DNA of 59,825 nucleotides from an uncultured Oscillospiraceae bacterium (lineage in GTDB: Bacteria; Bacillota; Clostridia; Oscillospirales; Acutalibacteraceae): assembly GCA_902465155.1 (NCBI GenBank), contig CABQLY010000013.1, positions 1 to 59,825 on the forward strand. Reading direction: 5' to 3'. The position numbers and the translations under genes are program-made. Shown here piece after piece: positions 41,647-50,928 of the stretch; positions within the stretch are counted from its first letter, which is position 1; each line of letters opens with the position of its first letter. Under the pieces are notes generated by a model that did no database searches, was not told the DNA's origin, and saw only the letters and a program-made list of their open reading frames with translations.

Positions 41647-43382
41647 TACGCTTCCTCCTTACCAATGGCGCCAAAGGGGCAAACGCCGGTGCACAGCCCG
41701 CAGCCGTTGCACTGGGTAACATCAATTTGGGCCTTGTTGTTTTTAAACTGAATGGCCGGGCAGCCTAATTTCATACATTTTTTGCAGCTGCGGCAGGCGG
41801 CCGGGTCTACGGCGCAATGGCCGGTGTAATGTACGGTTTTTAAAAGGGCGCAGGGCCGCTGCGCAATAATAACCGAGGGCTCGTTGGCCGCAAGCTCCTC
41901 TTTTACCGCCTGCTCAAAGCCGGCAAGGTCAAACGGGTCCTCAATGCGTACCCGGTCTACCCCAACGGCGTGGCAAAGGGCCTCTAAATCTACCTGCCGG
42001 GTGGGCTCTTTACGAATGGTAAAGCCGGTGGTGGGGTTATCCTGGTGGCCGGTCATGCCGGTAATAGAGTTATCTAAAATAATAACGGTGTTGTTGCCCT
42101 TGTTGTAAACAATGTCAATAAGCCCCGTAATGCCCGAGTGAATAAAGGTAGAATCCCCAATGACCGAAACCAGGTTTTTGGCAAAATCGCTGCCGCGCGC
42201 TTTTACCATGCCGTGCGCCGCGCTAACCGAGGCGCCCATGCAAATGGTGGTATCTACCGCGCAAAGCGGCTGCACCGCCCCCAAGGTGTAACAGCCAATA
42301 TCGCCCGAAACGGTAACCCCTAATTTAGAAAGCACATAAAAGGTGCCGCGGTGGGGGCAGCCCGGGCACATAACCGGCGGCCGGGCGGGAACATTTTCGG
42401 CCGGCGGGGCAAAGCTGGGCTCGGTGCCCAAAACGGCTTTGGCAATCATGTTCTGGTTGTATTCGCCAAGCAGGCTAAAGCAGCTTTTGCCCAAAACCTT
42501 TAGCCCTAAGGCGCGCACATGCTCCTCAATAAACGGGTCCAGCTCCTCAATTACATAAAGCGTTTCAACCGTTTTGGCAAAATCTAAAATCAGCTTTTCG
42601 GGCATGGGGTAGGCCAGCCCTAATTTTAAGTAGTTGGCGTTTTGGCCCAGCGCCTCCTTGGCGTAGGCGTAAGAGGTGCCCGAGGTAATTACGCCAATTT
42701 TGGCGCCGTTGTTTTCAATTTTGTTCAGCTTGGTGGTTTCGGCAAAGGCGCGCAGCTTTTGCTCCCGCTGCTCTACCGCAACGTGGCGGGCAATGGCGTT
42801 GGCCGGCACCATAACATTTTTGCGAATGTTTTTTTCGTAGGGCTTTAGCACCGGCGTTTCGGGGTCGCACAGCTCTACTAAGCCTTGCGAGTGCGAAACA
42901 CGGGTAGAAAGCCGAATAAACACCGGGGTATCAAACTGCTCGCTTAAAGCAAAGGCCTGTTTGGTAAACGCCTTACATTCGGCCGAATCCGAAGGCTCTA
43001 ACATCATTATTTTTGCCGCTTTGGCGTAGTGGCGGGAGTCCTGCTCGTTTTGGGAGGAGTGCATACCCGGGTCGTCGGCAACACAAAAAACCAGCCCGCC
43101 GTTTGCCCCAATGTAGCTTACGGTAAAAACCGGATCGGCCATTACGTTTAGGCCAACGTGCTTCATGCAGCTCATGGCGCGGCCCCCGGCAATAGAGGCG
43201 CCAATGGCCGTTTCGGCGGCAACCTTTTCGTTCGGGGCCCATTCTACATAAACCTCTTTATACTGCACCATGCTCTCGGTAATTTCGGTGCTGGGGGTGC
43301 CGGGGTAGGAGGATACTACCTGTACGCCGGCCTCGTAAGCGCCGCGCGCTACCGCAGCGTTGCCAAGCATTAGTTTTTTCAT
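41646..43382 (-). CDS. iorA: Indolepyruvate:ferredoxin oxidoreductase, alpha subunit
   Basis: A 578-residue catalytic subunit. The N-terminal pyrimidine-binding domain starts GNAAVARGAYEAGVQVVSSY. The TPP domain has CPGCPHRGTFYVLSK, GDIGCYTLG and GDSTFIHSGITGLIDIVYN. The C-terminus carries two 4Fe-4S motifs, CRSCKKCMKLGCP and CNGCGLCTGVCP, for electron transfer to ferredoxin. All are intact and the length is normal. Second gene of the T-box operon, 22 bases after the acyl-CoA ligase. Confidence 0.97.
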   Translation of the reverse strand: MKKLMLGNAAVARGAYEAGVQVVSSYPGTPSTEITESMVQYKEVYVEWAPNEKVAAETAIGASIAGGRAMSCMKHVGLNVMADPVFTVSYIGANGGLVFCVADDPGMHSSQNEQDSRHYAKAAKIMMLEPSDSAECKAFTKQAFALSEQFDTPVFIRLSTRVSHSQGLVELCDPETPVLKPYEKNIRKNVMVPANAIARHVAVEQREQKLRAFAETTKLNKIENNGAKIGVITSGTSYAYAKEALGQNANYLKLGLAYPMPEKLILDFAKTVETLYVIEELDPFIEEHVRALGLKVLGKSCFSLLGEYNQNMIAKAVLGTEPSFAPPAENVPARPPVMCPGCPHRGTFYVLSKLGVTVSGDIGCYTLGAVQPLCAVDTTICMGASVSAAHGMVKARGSDFAKNLVSVIGDSTFIHSGITGLIDIVYNKGNNTVIILDNSITGMTGHQDNPTTGFTIRKEPTRQVDLEALCHAVGVDRVRIEDPFDLAGFEQAVKEELAANEPSVIIAQRPCALLKTVHYTGHCAVDPAACRSCKKCMKLGCPAIQFKNNKAQIDVTQCNGCGLCTGVCPFGAIGKEEA

Positions 43383-43404
43383 TCGGGTTCGTCCTTTCCG
43401 TTTG

Positions 43405-45039
43405 TTAAATCTCGTTTTCCAGCGCTACTACGGGCTCTTTGCAGTACATCTCCCGCAGGCGCGGTTTTTCAATTTTTCCGGTGGGGTTGCGCGGTACATC
43501 GGCAAAAATAATTTTGCGCGGACGCTTGTAACGCGGCAGCTCTAAGCAAAAATCGTTTACCTCGGCCTCGGTTAGGGTGCAGCCCTCTTTTACCTGAATA
43601 ATGGCGGTGGCAATCTCCCCTAAACGGTGATCCGGCAGGCCAATAACGGCGCAGTCGGCAATGGCGTTGTTTTTGCGTAAAAAGTTTTCTATCTGCACCG
43701 GGTAAATGTTTTCGCCCCCGGTAATAATAACATCTTTTTTGCGGTCAACTAGGTAAATAAAACCGTCGTTGTCCTGCATGGCCATGTCCCCGGTAAACAG
43801 CCAGCCGTCGGCCAAAACCTCTTTCGTGGCTTCCTCATCGTTGTAATAGCAGGTCATAACGCCGGCGCCCTTAACGGCCAGCTCGCCCACCTCGCCCGGT
43901 TTAACGGGGTTGCGGTGCTCGTCTACAATTTTGGCCTGCCAGCCAAAGCCCGGCTTGCCAATGGCGCCAACATGGTCAATATTCTCTACTCCTAAATGCA
44001 CGCAGCCCGGGCCAATAGATTCGCTTAGGCCGTAGTTGGTGTCGTACTGGTGGTGGGGAAAAACCTTTTTCCAGCGCTTAATTAAGCTGGGTGGAACCGG
44101 CTGTGCGCCAATGTGCATTAAGCGCCACTGGTCTAATTTGTAGTTTTTTAAATCTACCTCGCCCCGGTCAATGGCGTCTAATATATCCTGCGCCCAGGGC
44201 ACTAACAGCCACACAATGGTACATTGCTCCTCCGAAACGGTTTTTAAAATCCACTCCGGCTTGGTGCCTTTTAAAAGCACCGCCTTGCCGCCAACCAAAA
44301 AGCTGCCGAACCAGTGCATTTTGGCGCCGGTGTGGTACAGTGGGGGAATACAAAGAAAAACATCGTCCTTGGTTTGGCCGTGGTGGTTTTGTTCTACCCT
44401 TGCGGCGTGCATTAGGCTTTCGTGGTTGTGCAAAATAGCTTTGGGAAAGCCCGTAGTGCCGGAGGAAAAGTAAATGGCTGCGTCATCGGCGTCGGTTAAT
44501 AAAATCTTTGGGGTCTCGCTGCTGCAGTACGAGGTTAGCTTTTCGTAATTTTCCGCAAAGGCGGGGCAATCCTCCCCTACATACAACCATATTTTAATTT
44601 GCGGCACCCGGCTGCAAACCTCTTCTACCCGGCCGGTAAATTCCGGGCCGAATACTAAGTATTCCGAATCGGATTTTTGCAGGCAGTATTTAATTTCCTC
44701 GGCTGTGTAGCGGTAGTTTAGCGGAACCGCCACCGCGCCGGCCTTTAAAATGCCAAAGTAGGCGGGCAGCCACTCTAAGCAGTTCATTAGCAAAATAGCA
44801 ACCTTGCTGCCTTTTTTAATCCCGCGGGAGAGCAGCAAATTGGCAAACCGGTTGGCCCGGGCTTGAAATTCGCCCCAGGTAATCTCCCGGCGAAAGCTTT
44901 CCGCCTTGGTAGACTGCATTAGGGCAAATTCGCGCCAGGTCATGTTCTTGGTGTTTTCCAGCTTGGGGTTAATTTCTACCAAGCTAATGTCGTTGGGGTA
45001 AAAATCTGCGTTTTTGGTAAGTATTTCGGTAATCGGCAT
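43405..45039 (-). CDS. AMP-forming acyl-CoA synthetase (ANL superfamily)
   Basis: A 544-residue ligase starting at ATG 45039 with an AAAGGGTGG ribosome site; the frame continues upstream into the T-box leader but that part is not expected to be translated. P-loop YFSSGTTGFPKAILHNH, GLSESIGPG, DGWLFTGDMAMQDNDGFIYL and the C-terminal KKDVIITGGENIYP hinge and PTGKIEKPRLRE (catalytic Lys) are intact. The substrate acid is unknown; with paaK in the same operon there are two acid-activating enzymes, perhaps for different acids. It is the first gene behind the T-box. Confidence 0.92.
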   Translation of the reverse strand: MPITEILTKNADFYPNDISLVEINPKLENTKNMTWREFALMQSTKAESFRREITWGEFQARANRFANLLLSRGIKKGSKVAILLMNCLEWLPAYFGILKAGAVAVPLNYRYTAEEIKYCLQKSDSEYLVFGPEFTGRVEEVCSRVPQIKIWLYVGEDCPAFAENYEKLTSYCSSETPKILLTDADDAAIYFSSGTTGFPKAILHNHESLMHAARVEQNHHGQTKDDVFLCIPPLYHTGAKMHWFGSFLVGGKAVLLKGTKPEWILKTVSEEQCTIVWLLVPWAQDILDAIDRGEVDLKNYKLDQWRLMHIGAQPVPPSLIKRWKKVFPHHQYDTNYGLSESIGPGCVHLGVENIDHVGAIGKPGFGWQAKIVDEHRNPVKPGEVGELAVKGAGVMTCYYNDEEATKEVLADGWLFTGDMAMQDNDGFIYLVDRKKDVIITGGENIYPVQIENFLRKNNAIADCAVIGLPDHRLGEIATAIIQVKEGCTLTEAEVNDFCLELPRYKRPRKIIFADVPRNPTGKIEKPRLREMYCKEPVVALENEI

Positions 45040-45112
45040 AAAAGCCACCCTTTCTTTCAGGCGCTGGGCCTTGTTCTCGGGCGGGGGAGCCTTTTCAGGC
45101 TGCCGCCGCGGG

Positions 45113-45412
45113 GGCAAAATAAAACGCCCCCTGTTAAACAGAGGGCGGAAACTCAGCTCCGCGGTACCACCTCAATTTGCTTTTTCCTCACAAAAAAAGC
45201 CTTTGTAAGTGAAGCTCACTTAACACGCTGTAACGGGCACACCCGGCAAGCCCCTACGCAAACGGCCCAAAACCGGCCGCCCTTCCGAGCTGCAGCTTGC
45301 AAAGGGTAATTCGGCCGCGTGCGGCTGCCGCCTTGCACCAAACCGGCTGCTCTCTTAAAAACCTAACACACGCCTACTAAGCTTTGCTGTTGCGCTTTTT
45401 TAAAATTATATT
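45113..45412 (-). promoter_or_regulatory. T-box riboswitch leader of the acyl-CoA ligase-ior-paaK operon
   Basis: The RNA (minus strand) has all T-box parts. Stem I base GCAAAG (45382-45387) pairs with CTTTGC (45299-45304). The specifier-loop motif AGTA faces GAA, and AGAGAG lies in the upper stem. The T-box GAGGTGGTACCGCGG overlaps 45159-45173. The terminator CGCCCTCTG/CAGGGGGCG (one G-U pair) with a TTTTATTTT tail is at 45116-45147. After GAA the loop reads TTACC; by position the specifier is TAC (Tyr), but ATT (Ile) and TTA (Leu) are not excluded. TGGT in the T-box fits a tRNA with discriminator A, which argues against Trp. Uncharged tRNA would turn the operon on. Confidence 0.93.
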
Positions 45413-45418
45413 TTAAAT

Positions 45419-45447
45419 ATTATAGCACGCGCACCGTTTTAAGTCAA
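45419..45447 (-). promoter_or_regulatory. Promoter of the T-box operon
   Basis: Minus strand: TTGACT (45442-45447), a 17-base spacer and TATAAT (45419-45424), about 6 bases upstream of the leader. Confidence 0.88.
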
Positions 45448-45525
45448 GCAAATACGGCCGCAAAACTGCCCAAAAATAAAGGGCGGTATTTAGTAAAAAA
45501 ACAAAATTTTTAGAATGAAATCTTT

Positions 45526-45578
45526 TTTTTAGAAAAAAATAATAGCGGGCGAAATTTTAGAAAAAATAATAGCGGGGC
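45526..45578. repeat. Two tandem copies of an about 25-bp AT-rich unit
   Basis: TTTAGAAAAAATAATAGCGGG occurs, with one-base differences, at 45527-45550 and 45554-45578. The surrounding gap (45448-45762) shows no gene. Confidence 0.55.
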
Positions 45579-45762
45579 AAAACGCCTTTTAACGGGGCAA
45601 AAATTGGGGCCAAGCGGCCGCCGGGCCACGGTGTTAACGGCAAATAAAGTTTGCCGGCTAAATTGGCAGTTTAACCGGCGCGGCAATTGGCCCGCGCCGC
45701 AAGGCGCCTTGCCCGCAGCTATTGCTGCTGCATTTTACCATAAACCGAAAGGGGAACTTTAA

Positions 45763-46149
45763 ATGAACCAACCAAACAATAAAACAAACCAACCAAACAA
45801 TAAAACAAACCAAACAAACAATAAATCAAACCGGCCAAACAACAAAATAAGCGGGCCAAACAACAAAGGCCGGCAAAGCGGCAACGGTAAGCTTAGCAAC
45901 GCCAACGCGCAGGGCGCCCTAAACCAGCTTGGCAACGCGCCGGGCAGTAAAGGTAAGGCCGAAAACTTTCGCGCGCCGGCCGAGCTTTCGGCTCTGCCTT
46001 ACTGCACCAACCCCGAAACCTGCGAGGAAATGCTAAACACCTTTGGCACCTACAACATTCAGCCAACCGCGAATACCGACAACGAATTTCCGGCTATTGC
46101 GCAGGGCAGCGTGCGCCAAAACCCTAAAAATTTTAAAGCAAAAAGGTAA
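45763..46149 (+). CDS. Asn-rich repeat protein with conserved-looking C-terminus (unrecognised)
   Basis: A 128-residue soluble protein. Residues 2-36 are five heptads of the type NQPNNKT (DNA period 21 bp); residues 37-70 are also Asn/Gly/Ser-rich. Residues 71-120 differ: LPYCTNPETCEEMLNTFGTY followed by NIQPTANTDNEFPAIAQG look like a real domain with a CxxxxxC pair. No signal peptide or membrane segment. AAAGGGGA precedes the ATG and a terminator follows at 46209-46258, so it is a stand-alone gene. I do not recognise the family; a small spore-associated or precursor-type protein would fit the composition, but this is a guess. Confidence 0.65.
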   Translation: MNQPNNKTNQPNNKTNQTNNKSNRPNNKISGPNNKGRQSGNGKLSNANAQGALNQLGNAPGSKGKAENFRAPAELSALPYCTNPETCEEMLNTFGTYNIQPTANTDNEFPAIAQGSVRQNPKNFKAKR

Positions 46150-46208
46150 AAATAGGCTTAAGGTTGTTTTAAAAAAATCGGATTTAAAAGGTAAACATCA
46201 AGGCGCAG

Positions 46209-46258
46209 GGGGCAGAAAAGCTTGTAAAAAAAACAGGCTTTTTCTGCCTTGTCTTTTA
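46209..46258 (+). terminator. Terminator after the Asn-rich gene
   Basis: GGCAGAAAAGCTTGT pairs imperfectly with ACAGGCTTTTTCTGCC, followed by a T-rich tail. Confidence 0.65.
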
Positions 46259-46383
46259 AAAAAGCAGCTGTTATACTTTTAGTTAAGTAAAACCAATTTA
46301 AAATCGGCGCGTTTTGGCTGCCGGTTTAAAGCCGGGCGCAGCGTTGTGCCGCGCCGGAAAATTGGCGGGAGGTTATTTATTAA

Positions 46384-48576
46384 ATGAGTATTGCGTTTTT
46401 AAAAGACCGTTTTGTGTTAAACACCAAAAACACCAGCTATGTTATTTTGCTGCGTAGCTGCACCTTTGACGGCACGACCGAAACCGTTATGGCCGTTTGT
46501 AACGGCTATTGGGGCGAGCGGCTGCTGCACCCCGAGGAGGTGCCGAACAACTATTTTGCCGCCAACGGCAGCAGCGCCTACATTGAAATGCCCCTGCAGT
46601 GCCAGGAGTACCCGGCCTACGGCGCTAAATTTTTTAACGCCGAAAGCCTAAAGGTGCGCTTTGCTGACGGCGTACGCGACCTGCGTTTAAGCTATAAAGA
46701 TTACAAAATTGCCGAGGACGGGCACCTGCTTACCCTAACGCTAAAAGACATTTATTACCCGTTTGAGGTTGATTTGTGCTACCGCATTTTTGAGGGGCTG
46801 GATTTAATAGACCGCTGGACCGTTTTGCGCAACATAGGGCCGGACCCGGCCGAGCTGGAAACCTTTTATTCTGCCAACTTTACGGTGCCGTACAGCGAAA
46901 ATTTGCGGTTAACGCATTTTTCCTCTGCCTGGGGCGATGAATATAGGCTGCAGCAGCAGCCGCTGCTGCAAAGCCCCGTGCTGCTGGAAAGCCGCGCCGG
47001 GGTATCAAACGCTACGGCCTACCCCTACTTTGCGGTAGACCAAAATGCCACCGAGCACAGCGGGGCGGTTTGGTTTGGCACCCTGCAGTGGAGCGGCAAC
47101 TGGCAAATTAAAGCGGGACGCGACCACAACCGCTGGCCGCAAATTTGCGGCGGTATTTCAAATTATAATACGGCTTACACCTTAAACGGCGGGCAAAGCT
47201 TTCAAACGCCGGTATTTACCGGCGGCTTTGTAACCGGCGGTTTTGGCACCGCTGCCCGGCAGCTACACGGCTACCAGCGCCAAACCAGCAAAACCCCCTG
47301 GACCAACAGGGTTATGCCGGTAATGTACAACGCCTGGGCCAGCTTTTATTTTAATTTAGATGAAGCAATGCTAATGGCACAGGCCGAGCGCTGCCAAAAG
47401 CTTGGGGTAGAGCTGTTTATGATAGACGACGGCTGGTTTAAAAACCGCAATAACGACCTTGCCGGCCTTGGCGACTGGGAGATAGATCCCGAAAAGTTCC
47501 CGAACGGGCTAACGCCGCTGATTAACAAGGTTGAAAGCCTGGGCATGATCTTTGGTATTTGGGTAGAACCGGAAATGGTTTCGGAAGAAAGCGAGCTGTA
47601 CCAAGAGCACCCCGAATGGATTTTGCGCTACCCCACCCGCCAGCCGGTTAAAAAACGCCACCAGTATGTGCTGAATTTTGGCTTGCCCGAGGTTTACGAA
47701 TTTACCGTTGCCTGGCTGGATAAGCTGTTGCGTGAAAACCATATTCAATACTTAAAATGGGATATGAACCGCTTTTTAAGCGAAGTGAACTGGAACGGGC
47801 TAACCAACACGCCGGATGACGCCGTTTACATTAAGTATGTGCAAAATTTGTACCGCGTGCTGGAATATATTAACCAAAACTACCCCGAAGTTTTAATAGA
47901 AAACTGTGCCTCCGGCGGCCTGCGGGCCGATCTTTCCATGGCTAAGTGGTGCGGCCGCATTAACCGGAGCGATAATCAGGATTGCTTAGACGCTTTGGTA
48001 ATGCACGAGGGCTTTACCCGTGTAAACCTTACCAAGGCCGCGGGCGGCGGCTGCCATTTGCACCATACCAGGTATGTTACAATGAGTGGGCGGTACGAGG
48101 CTTTAAAGCGCATGGCCTACACCGGGCTTTTGGGCTCCTTTTCGGTGGGGTTAGATTTAAGAAAACTAAACAAGCAGCAACTTAGCGAGGTTGCCGGGTA
48201 CATTGCCCTTTACAAGCGCCTGCGCGAAACGGTTCAGCTGGGCAATATGTACCTGCTGCGCTCGGTAAACGACCCAACTGCCCCAGCCGTTATTTACCAG
48301 TTTGTAAGCCAAGATAAAAAGCAAAGCGTAGTATTTATTTACAACAATAACAAGGGCTTTATGGGCTGGTTAGAGGCCTTTAAGCTTTACGGGCTGCAGC
48401 CCGAAACGGTTTACAATATTGAAATGGCGGGGGATGACGCCAAACGCACGCATGTTGATTTTGCCCCTTTGAGCGGCGACACTTTAATGAAGTTTGGCGT
48501 TAGCTTTAAAGATAAACGCCTGCTGTGCGACGACAGCGTTTACGGCTGCTTGGCCCTTATTTTAACCGCAAAATAA
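46384..48576 (+). CDS. Alpha-galactosidase, GH36 family
   Basis: Hydrolyses alpha-1,6-linked galactose in raffinose-type sugars. The 730-residue length is that of tetrameric bacterial GH36 enzymes. The N-terminal beta domain runs to about 320; the barrel has FMIDDGWF, GIWVEPEMVS, the nucleophile Asp in LKWDMNRFLSE and the acid/base Asp in RSDNQDCLDAL after ENCASGGLRADLSM. There is no signal peptide, so it is cytoplasmic and needs imported sugars; no transporter gene is nearby. GGGAGGT precedes ATG 46384. Confidence 0.96.
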   Translation: MSIAFLKDRFVLNTKNTSYVILLRSCTFDGTTETVMAVCNGYWGERLLHPEEVPNNYFAANGSSAYIEMPLQCQEYPAYGAKFFNAESLKVRFADGVRDLRLSYKDYKIAEDGHLLTLTLKDIYYPFEVDLCYRIFEGLDLIDRWTVLRNIGPDPAELETFYSANFTVPYSENLRLTHFSSAWGDEYRLQQQPLLQSPVLLESRAGVSNATAYPYFAVDQNATEHSGAVWFGTLQWSGNWQIKAGRDHNRWPQICGGISNYNTAYTLNGGQSFQTPVFTGGFVTGGFGTAARQLHGYQRQTSKTPWTNRVMPVMYNAWASFYFNLDEAMLMAQAERCQKLGVELFMIDDGWFKNRNNDLAGLGDWEIDPEKFPNGLTPLINKVESLGMIFGIWVEPEMVSEESELYQEHPEWILRYPTRQPVKKRHQYVLNFGLPEVYEFTVAWLDKLLRENHIQYLKWDMNRFLSEVNWNGLTNTPDDAVYIKYVQNLYRVLEYINQNYPEVLIENCASGGLRADLSMAKWCGRINRSDNQDCLDALVMHEGFTRVNLTKAAGGGCHLHHTRYVTMSGRYEALKRMAYTGLLGSFSVGLDLRKLNKQQLSEVAGYIALYKRLRETVQLGNMYLLRSVNDPTAPAVIYQFVSQDKKQSVVFIYNNNKGFMGWLEAFKLYGLQPETVYNIEMAGDDAKRTHVDFAPLSGDTLMKFGVSFKDKRLLCDDSVYGCLALILTAK

Positions 48577-48592
48577 AATTAAAACGCTTGGC

Positions 48593-48640
48593 GCAAGGCC
48601 TTGCGGCAAAAATTGCCGCGGGCCTTGCTTTTTTGCTTTT
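48593..48640 (+). terminator. Terminator after the alpha-galactosidase gene
   Basis: Outer stem GCAAGGCC/GGCCTTGC enclosing inner GCGGCAA/TTGCCGC, then six T. Confidence 0.85.
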
Positions 48641-48710
48641 GCAAAGGCCGAGCCAAAGCCCGCACTTTAAAAGCAAAAGGAATAAAAAATTTGCAGAATT
48701 TACCGGCTAA

Positions 48711-48750
48711 AAGCCTAAGCCCGGCAAGCCGGGCTTAGGCTTGCTTTTTA
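48711..48750 (+). terminator. Second strong hairpin terminator
   Basis: A perfect 15-bp stem (AAGCCTAAGCCCGGC with its complement) around AA, followed by GCTTTTTA. Confidence 0.85.
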
Positions 48751-48810
48751 GCACCGCACAAAATTTGTGCGGGCGTGAATAAAACGGGCGCTTTGCGCCA
48801 AAACAATTTC

Positions 48811-48839
48811 TTGTAATTCTAAGCGCGGTGGTGTATAAT
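48811..48839 (+). promoter_or_regulatory. Promoter of the M50-scpA-scpB operon
   Basis: TTGTAA (48811-48816), a 17-base spacer and TATAAT (48834-48839). Confidence 0.78.
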
Positions 48840-48926
48840 AAAAGCAGTTTAACATTTCGCTCGGCACTGCCGGCGGGGCCGAGGGCGCCGCGCGGCGGCT
48901 GCAAGGCCGGGCGGTTAGGGGTAGCT

Positions 48927-49574
48927 ATGTTACAAATGTTGCGCGGCAATTACACCTTTGCCGAATTTTTATTAAACTTTTTTGCCTCGGTTATTGTAAT
49001 TTTTGTTGCAATGCCCGTGCACGAGTGGGCGCACGCCTTTGTGGCCGTAAAGCTGGGGGATCCAACCCCCAAATACCAGGGTCGGCTGCGGTTTAGCCCC
49101 TTTGCGCATATTGATTATATTGGCGCGTTAATGATTTTACTGTTCGGCTTTGGCTACGCCAAGCCGGTTCCCGTAAACGGCAGCAATTTTAAAAATCCAA
49201 AGTCCGATATGGCGCTGGTGGCCTTGGCCGGCCCGCTTTCAAATTTAATAATGGGCTTTGTGCTGTTTGCCGTTGCAAAGGCGCTGCCAACCTCCAGCAT
49301 GGTGTGGCTTTATGTGCGGTTTTTTTTAAACGCCGTGGTTTCAATTAATGTTTCTTTGGCGGTGTTTAATTTAATTCCCCTGCCGCCGTTAGATGGCTCG
49401 CGCCTAATTTCGGCCCTGTTGCCCAACCGTATTTATTACCGGCTTATGCAGTACGAGCAGCTGTTTATGGTAGCCGTTATGGTGCTGGCGTTTACCGGCA
49501 TACTCAGCACGCCGCTGTATTATGTGCAGCAAGGGGTTTACCGGCTGTTCGATCTGCTCACTTTCTTTTTATAG
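48927..49574 (+). CDS. Site-2 protease family membrane protein (M50)
   Basis: A 215-residue intramembrane metalloprotease homologue starting at ATG 48927 (TAGGGGT upstream). The zinc motif HEWAH (in MPVHEWAHAFVA) lies in the first membrane helix and the third ligand in NLIPLPPLDGSRL. Five to six hydrophobic segments. There is no PDZ domain, so it belongs to the small YwhC-like group rather than RseP/SpoIVFB. Substrate unknown. scpA begins 11 bases after its stop, the usual gene order in Clostridia. Confidence 0.92.
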   Translation: MLQMLRGNYTFAEFLLNFFASVIVIFVAMPVHEWAHAFVAVKLGDPTPKYQGRLRFSPFAHIDYIGALMILLFGFGYAKPVPVNGSNFKNPKSDMALVALAGPLSNLIMGFVLFAVAKALPTSSMVWLYVRFFLNAVVSINVSLAVFNLIPLPPLDGSRLISALLPNRIYYRLMQYEQLFMVAVMVLAFTGILSTPLYYVQQGVYRLFDLLTFFL

Positions 49575-49585
49575 GGGGCTGCGGT

Positions 49586-50326
49586 ATGGCTTTTACACAG
49601 GCAGAGCAGCCGTTCTCCTACCGGTTAGAGGGGTTTGAGGGGCCGCTGGACCTTTTATTAACGCTGCTCTCTAAAAACAAATTAAATATTTACGATATTC
49701 AAATTTCGGTGCTGTGCGATCAATACCTGGCGCAAATACGCGCCATGCAGCATGAGGATATGGACATTGCCAGCGAGTTTTTAGAAATGGCCTCTCGCTT
49801 AGTGTACCTAAAAACGGTTAGCCTGCTGCCTAAAACCATGGAGGCCGAGGTTTTGCGGGACGAGCTGGCCGGCCAGCTGATTGAATACGAGCTGTGCCGA
49901 AAAATGGCGCAAAGGCTGGGCACTATGGCTAGCGGGTTTGATTGCTTTGTACACCCGCCCGAAAAGTTAGAGGTAGATAAACGCTACCAGCTGGTGCACG
50001 GCAGCGGCTTAATTTACGACGCGTACCTTTCGGCGGTAGGGCGCGGGCAGCGCAAGGTGCCAACCTCTACCAAGGTGTTTACGCAAATTGTGGCTAAAAA
50101 GGTGGTTTCGGTCTCCTCTAAAATTGTTTTTGTTATTCGCACCCTTTGGAGCGGAAAAACAAAAAAGCTGACCCAAATTTTCCGCGCCGCGCAAAACCGC
50201 TCCGAGCTGGTGGCAACCTTTTTGGCCGTGCTGGAGCTTTGTAAATCGAACCGAGTAAAAATTGAGGGCGCCGGAAATGAAATGACGGTGAAACTCAGCA
50301 AGGAGCATAAAAAGCGTGAAGATTAA
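49586..50326 (+). CDS. scpA: Segregation and condensation protein A
   Basis: The kleisin subunit that bridges SMC heads in the condensin complex. 246 residues. FSYRLEGFEGPLDLLLTLLS, then KNKLNIYDIQI is the N-terminal signature; MEAEVLRDELAGQLIEYELC is in the middle, and the C-terminal winged helix has RSELVATFLAVLELCKSNRV. It overlaps scpB by 11 bases. Confidence 0.97.
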   Translation: MAFTQAEQPFSYRLEGFEGPLDLLLTLLSKNKLNIYDIQISVLCDQYLAQIRAMQHEDMDIASEFLEMASRLVYLKTVSLLPKTMEAEVLRDELAGQLIEYELCRKMAQRLGTMASGFDCFVHPPEKLEVDKRYQLVHGSGLIYDAYLSAVGRGQRKVPTSTKVFTQIVAKKVVSVSSKIVFVIRTLWSGKTKKLTQIFRAAQNRSELVATFLAVLELCKSNRVKIEGAGNEMTVKLSKEHKKRED

Positions 50327-50909
50327 CGAATTAACCGCCGCGCTGGAGGCGGTGCTGTTTGCCGGCGGCGAGCCGGTAGAGGCCACCCGCCTGTGCGAGA
50401 TTTTTGAAATTGACGACGAAACCTTAAGCAAGGTGGCCACCCTGCTGCAAAACAAATTGGCCGAAAAGGGCAGCGGTATTCAGCTGCTGCGCCTGGCCGA
50501 TTGTTACCAGCTTGCCAGCCGTAAGGAGTACGCCGAGTATGTAAAAAAAGCGTTTGATATTCGCCGCAAAACGCCCCTTTCGCAGGCCGCGTTAGAGGTA
50601 CTGGCGGTAATTGCCTACAACCAGCCCGTAACCAAAGCGTTTGTAGAGCAGGTGCGCGGGGTAGATTGCTCGGGCGTTGTTAGCACCTTGGTAGAAAAGG
50701 ACCTTATTACCGAAAAAGGGCGTTTAGAGCTGCCGGGCCGCCCGCTTTTGTACGGCACAACGGCAACCTTTTTGCGGGCCTTTTCGCTTAGCAGCTTAAA
50801 AGACCTGCCCGAGCTGCCGCAGGAGCTGGAGGGCGGCGCCGAGCAGCTTACCATGGATGATGTAATAGAAGATCAGGCGCAAGCCGAAAAGAATACAACC
50901 GAATTTTAA
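50316..50909 (+). CDS. scpB: Segregation and condensation protein B
   Basis: The second SMC accessory subunit, made of two winged-helix domains. 197 residues. ALEAVLFAGGEPVEATRLCE opens domain 1, and LSQAALEVLAVIAYNQPVTK with GRPLLYGTTATFLRAFSL are the domain 2 signatures. It binds ScpA as a dimer. The acidic C-terminal tail (EDQAQAEKN) is not conserved. Confidence 0.97.
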   Translation: MKINELTAALEAVLFAGGEPVEATRLCEIFEIDDETLSKVATLLQNKLAEKGSGIQLLRLADCYQLASRKEYAEYVKKAFDIRRKTPLSQAALEVLAVIAYNQPVTKAFVEQVRGVDCSGVVSTLVEKDLITEKGRLELPGRPLLYGTTATFLRAFSLSSLKDLPELPQELEGGAEQLTMDDVIEDQAQAEKNTTEF

Positions 50910-50928
50910 AACAGAAAGGGTGCTTAAA

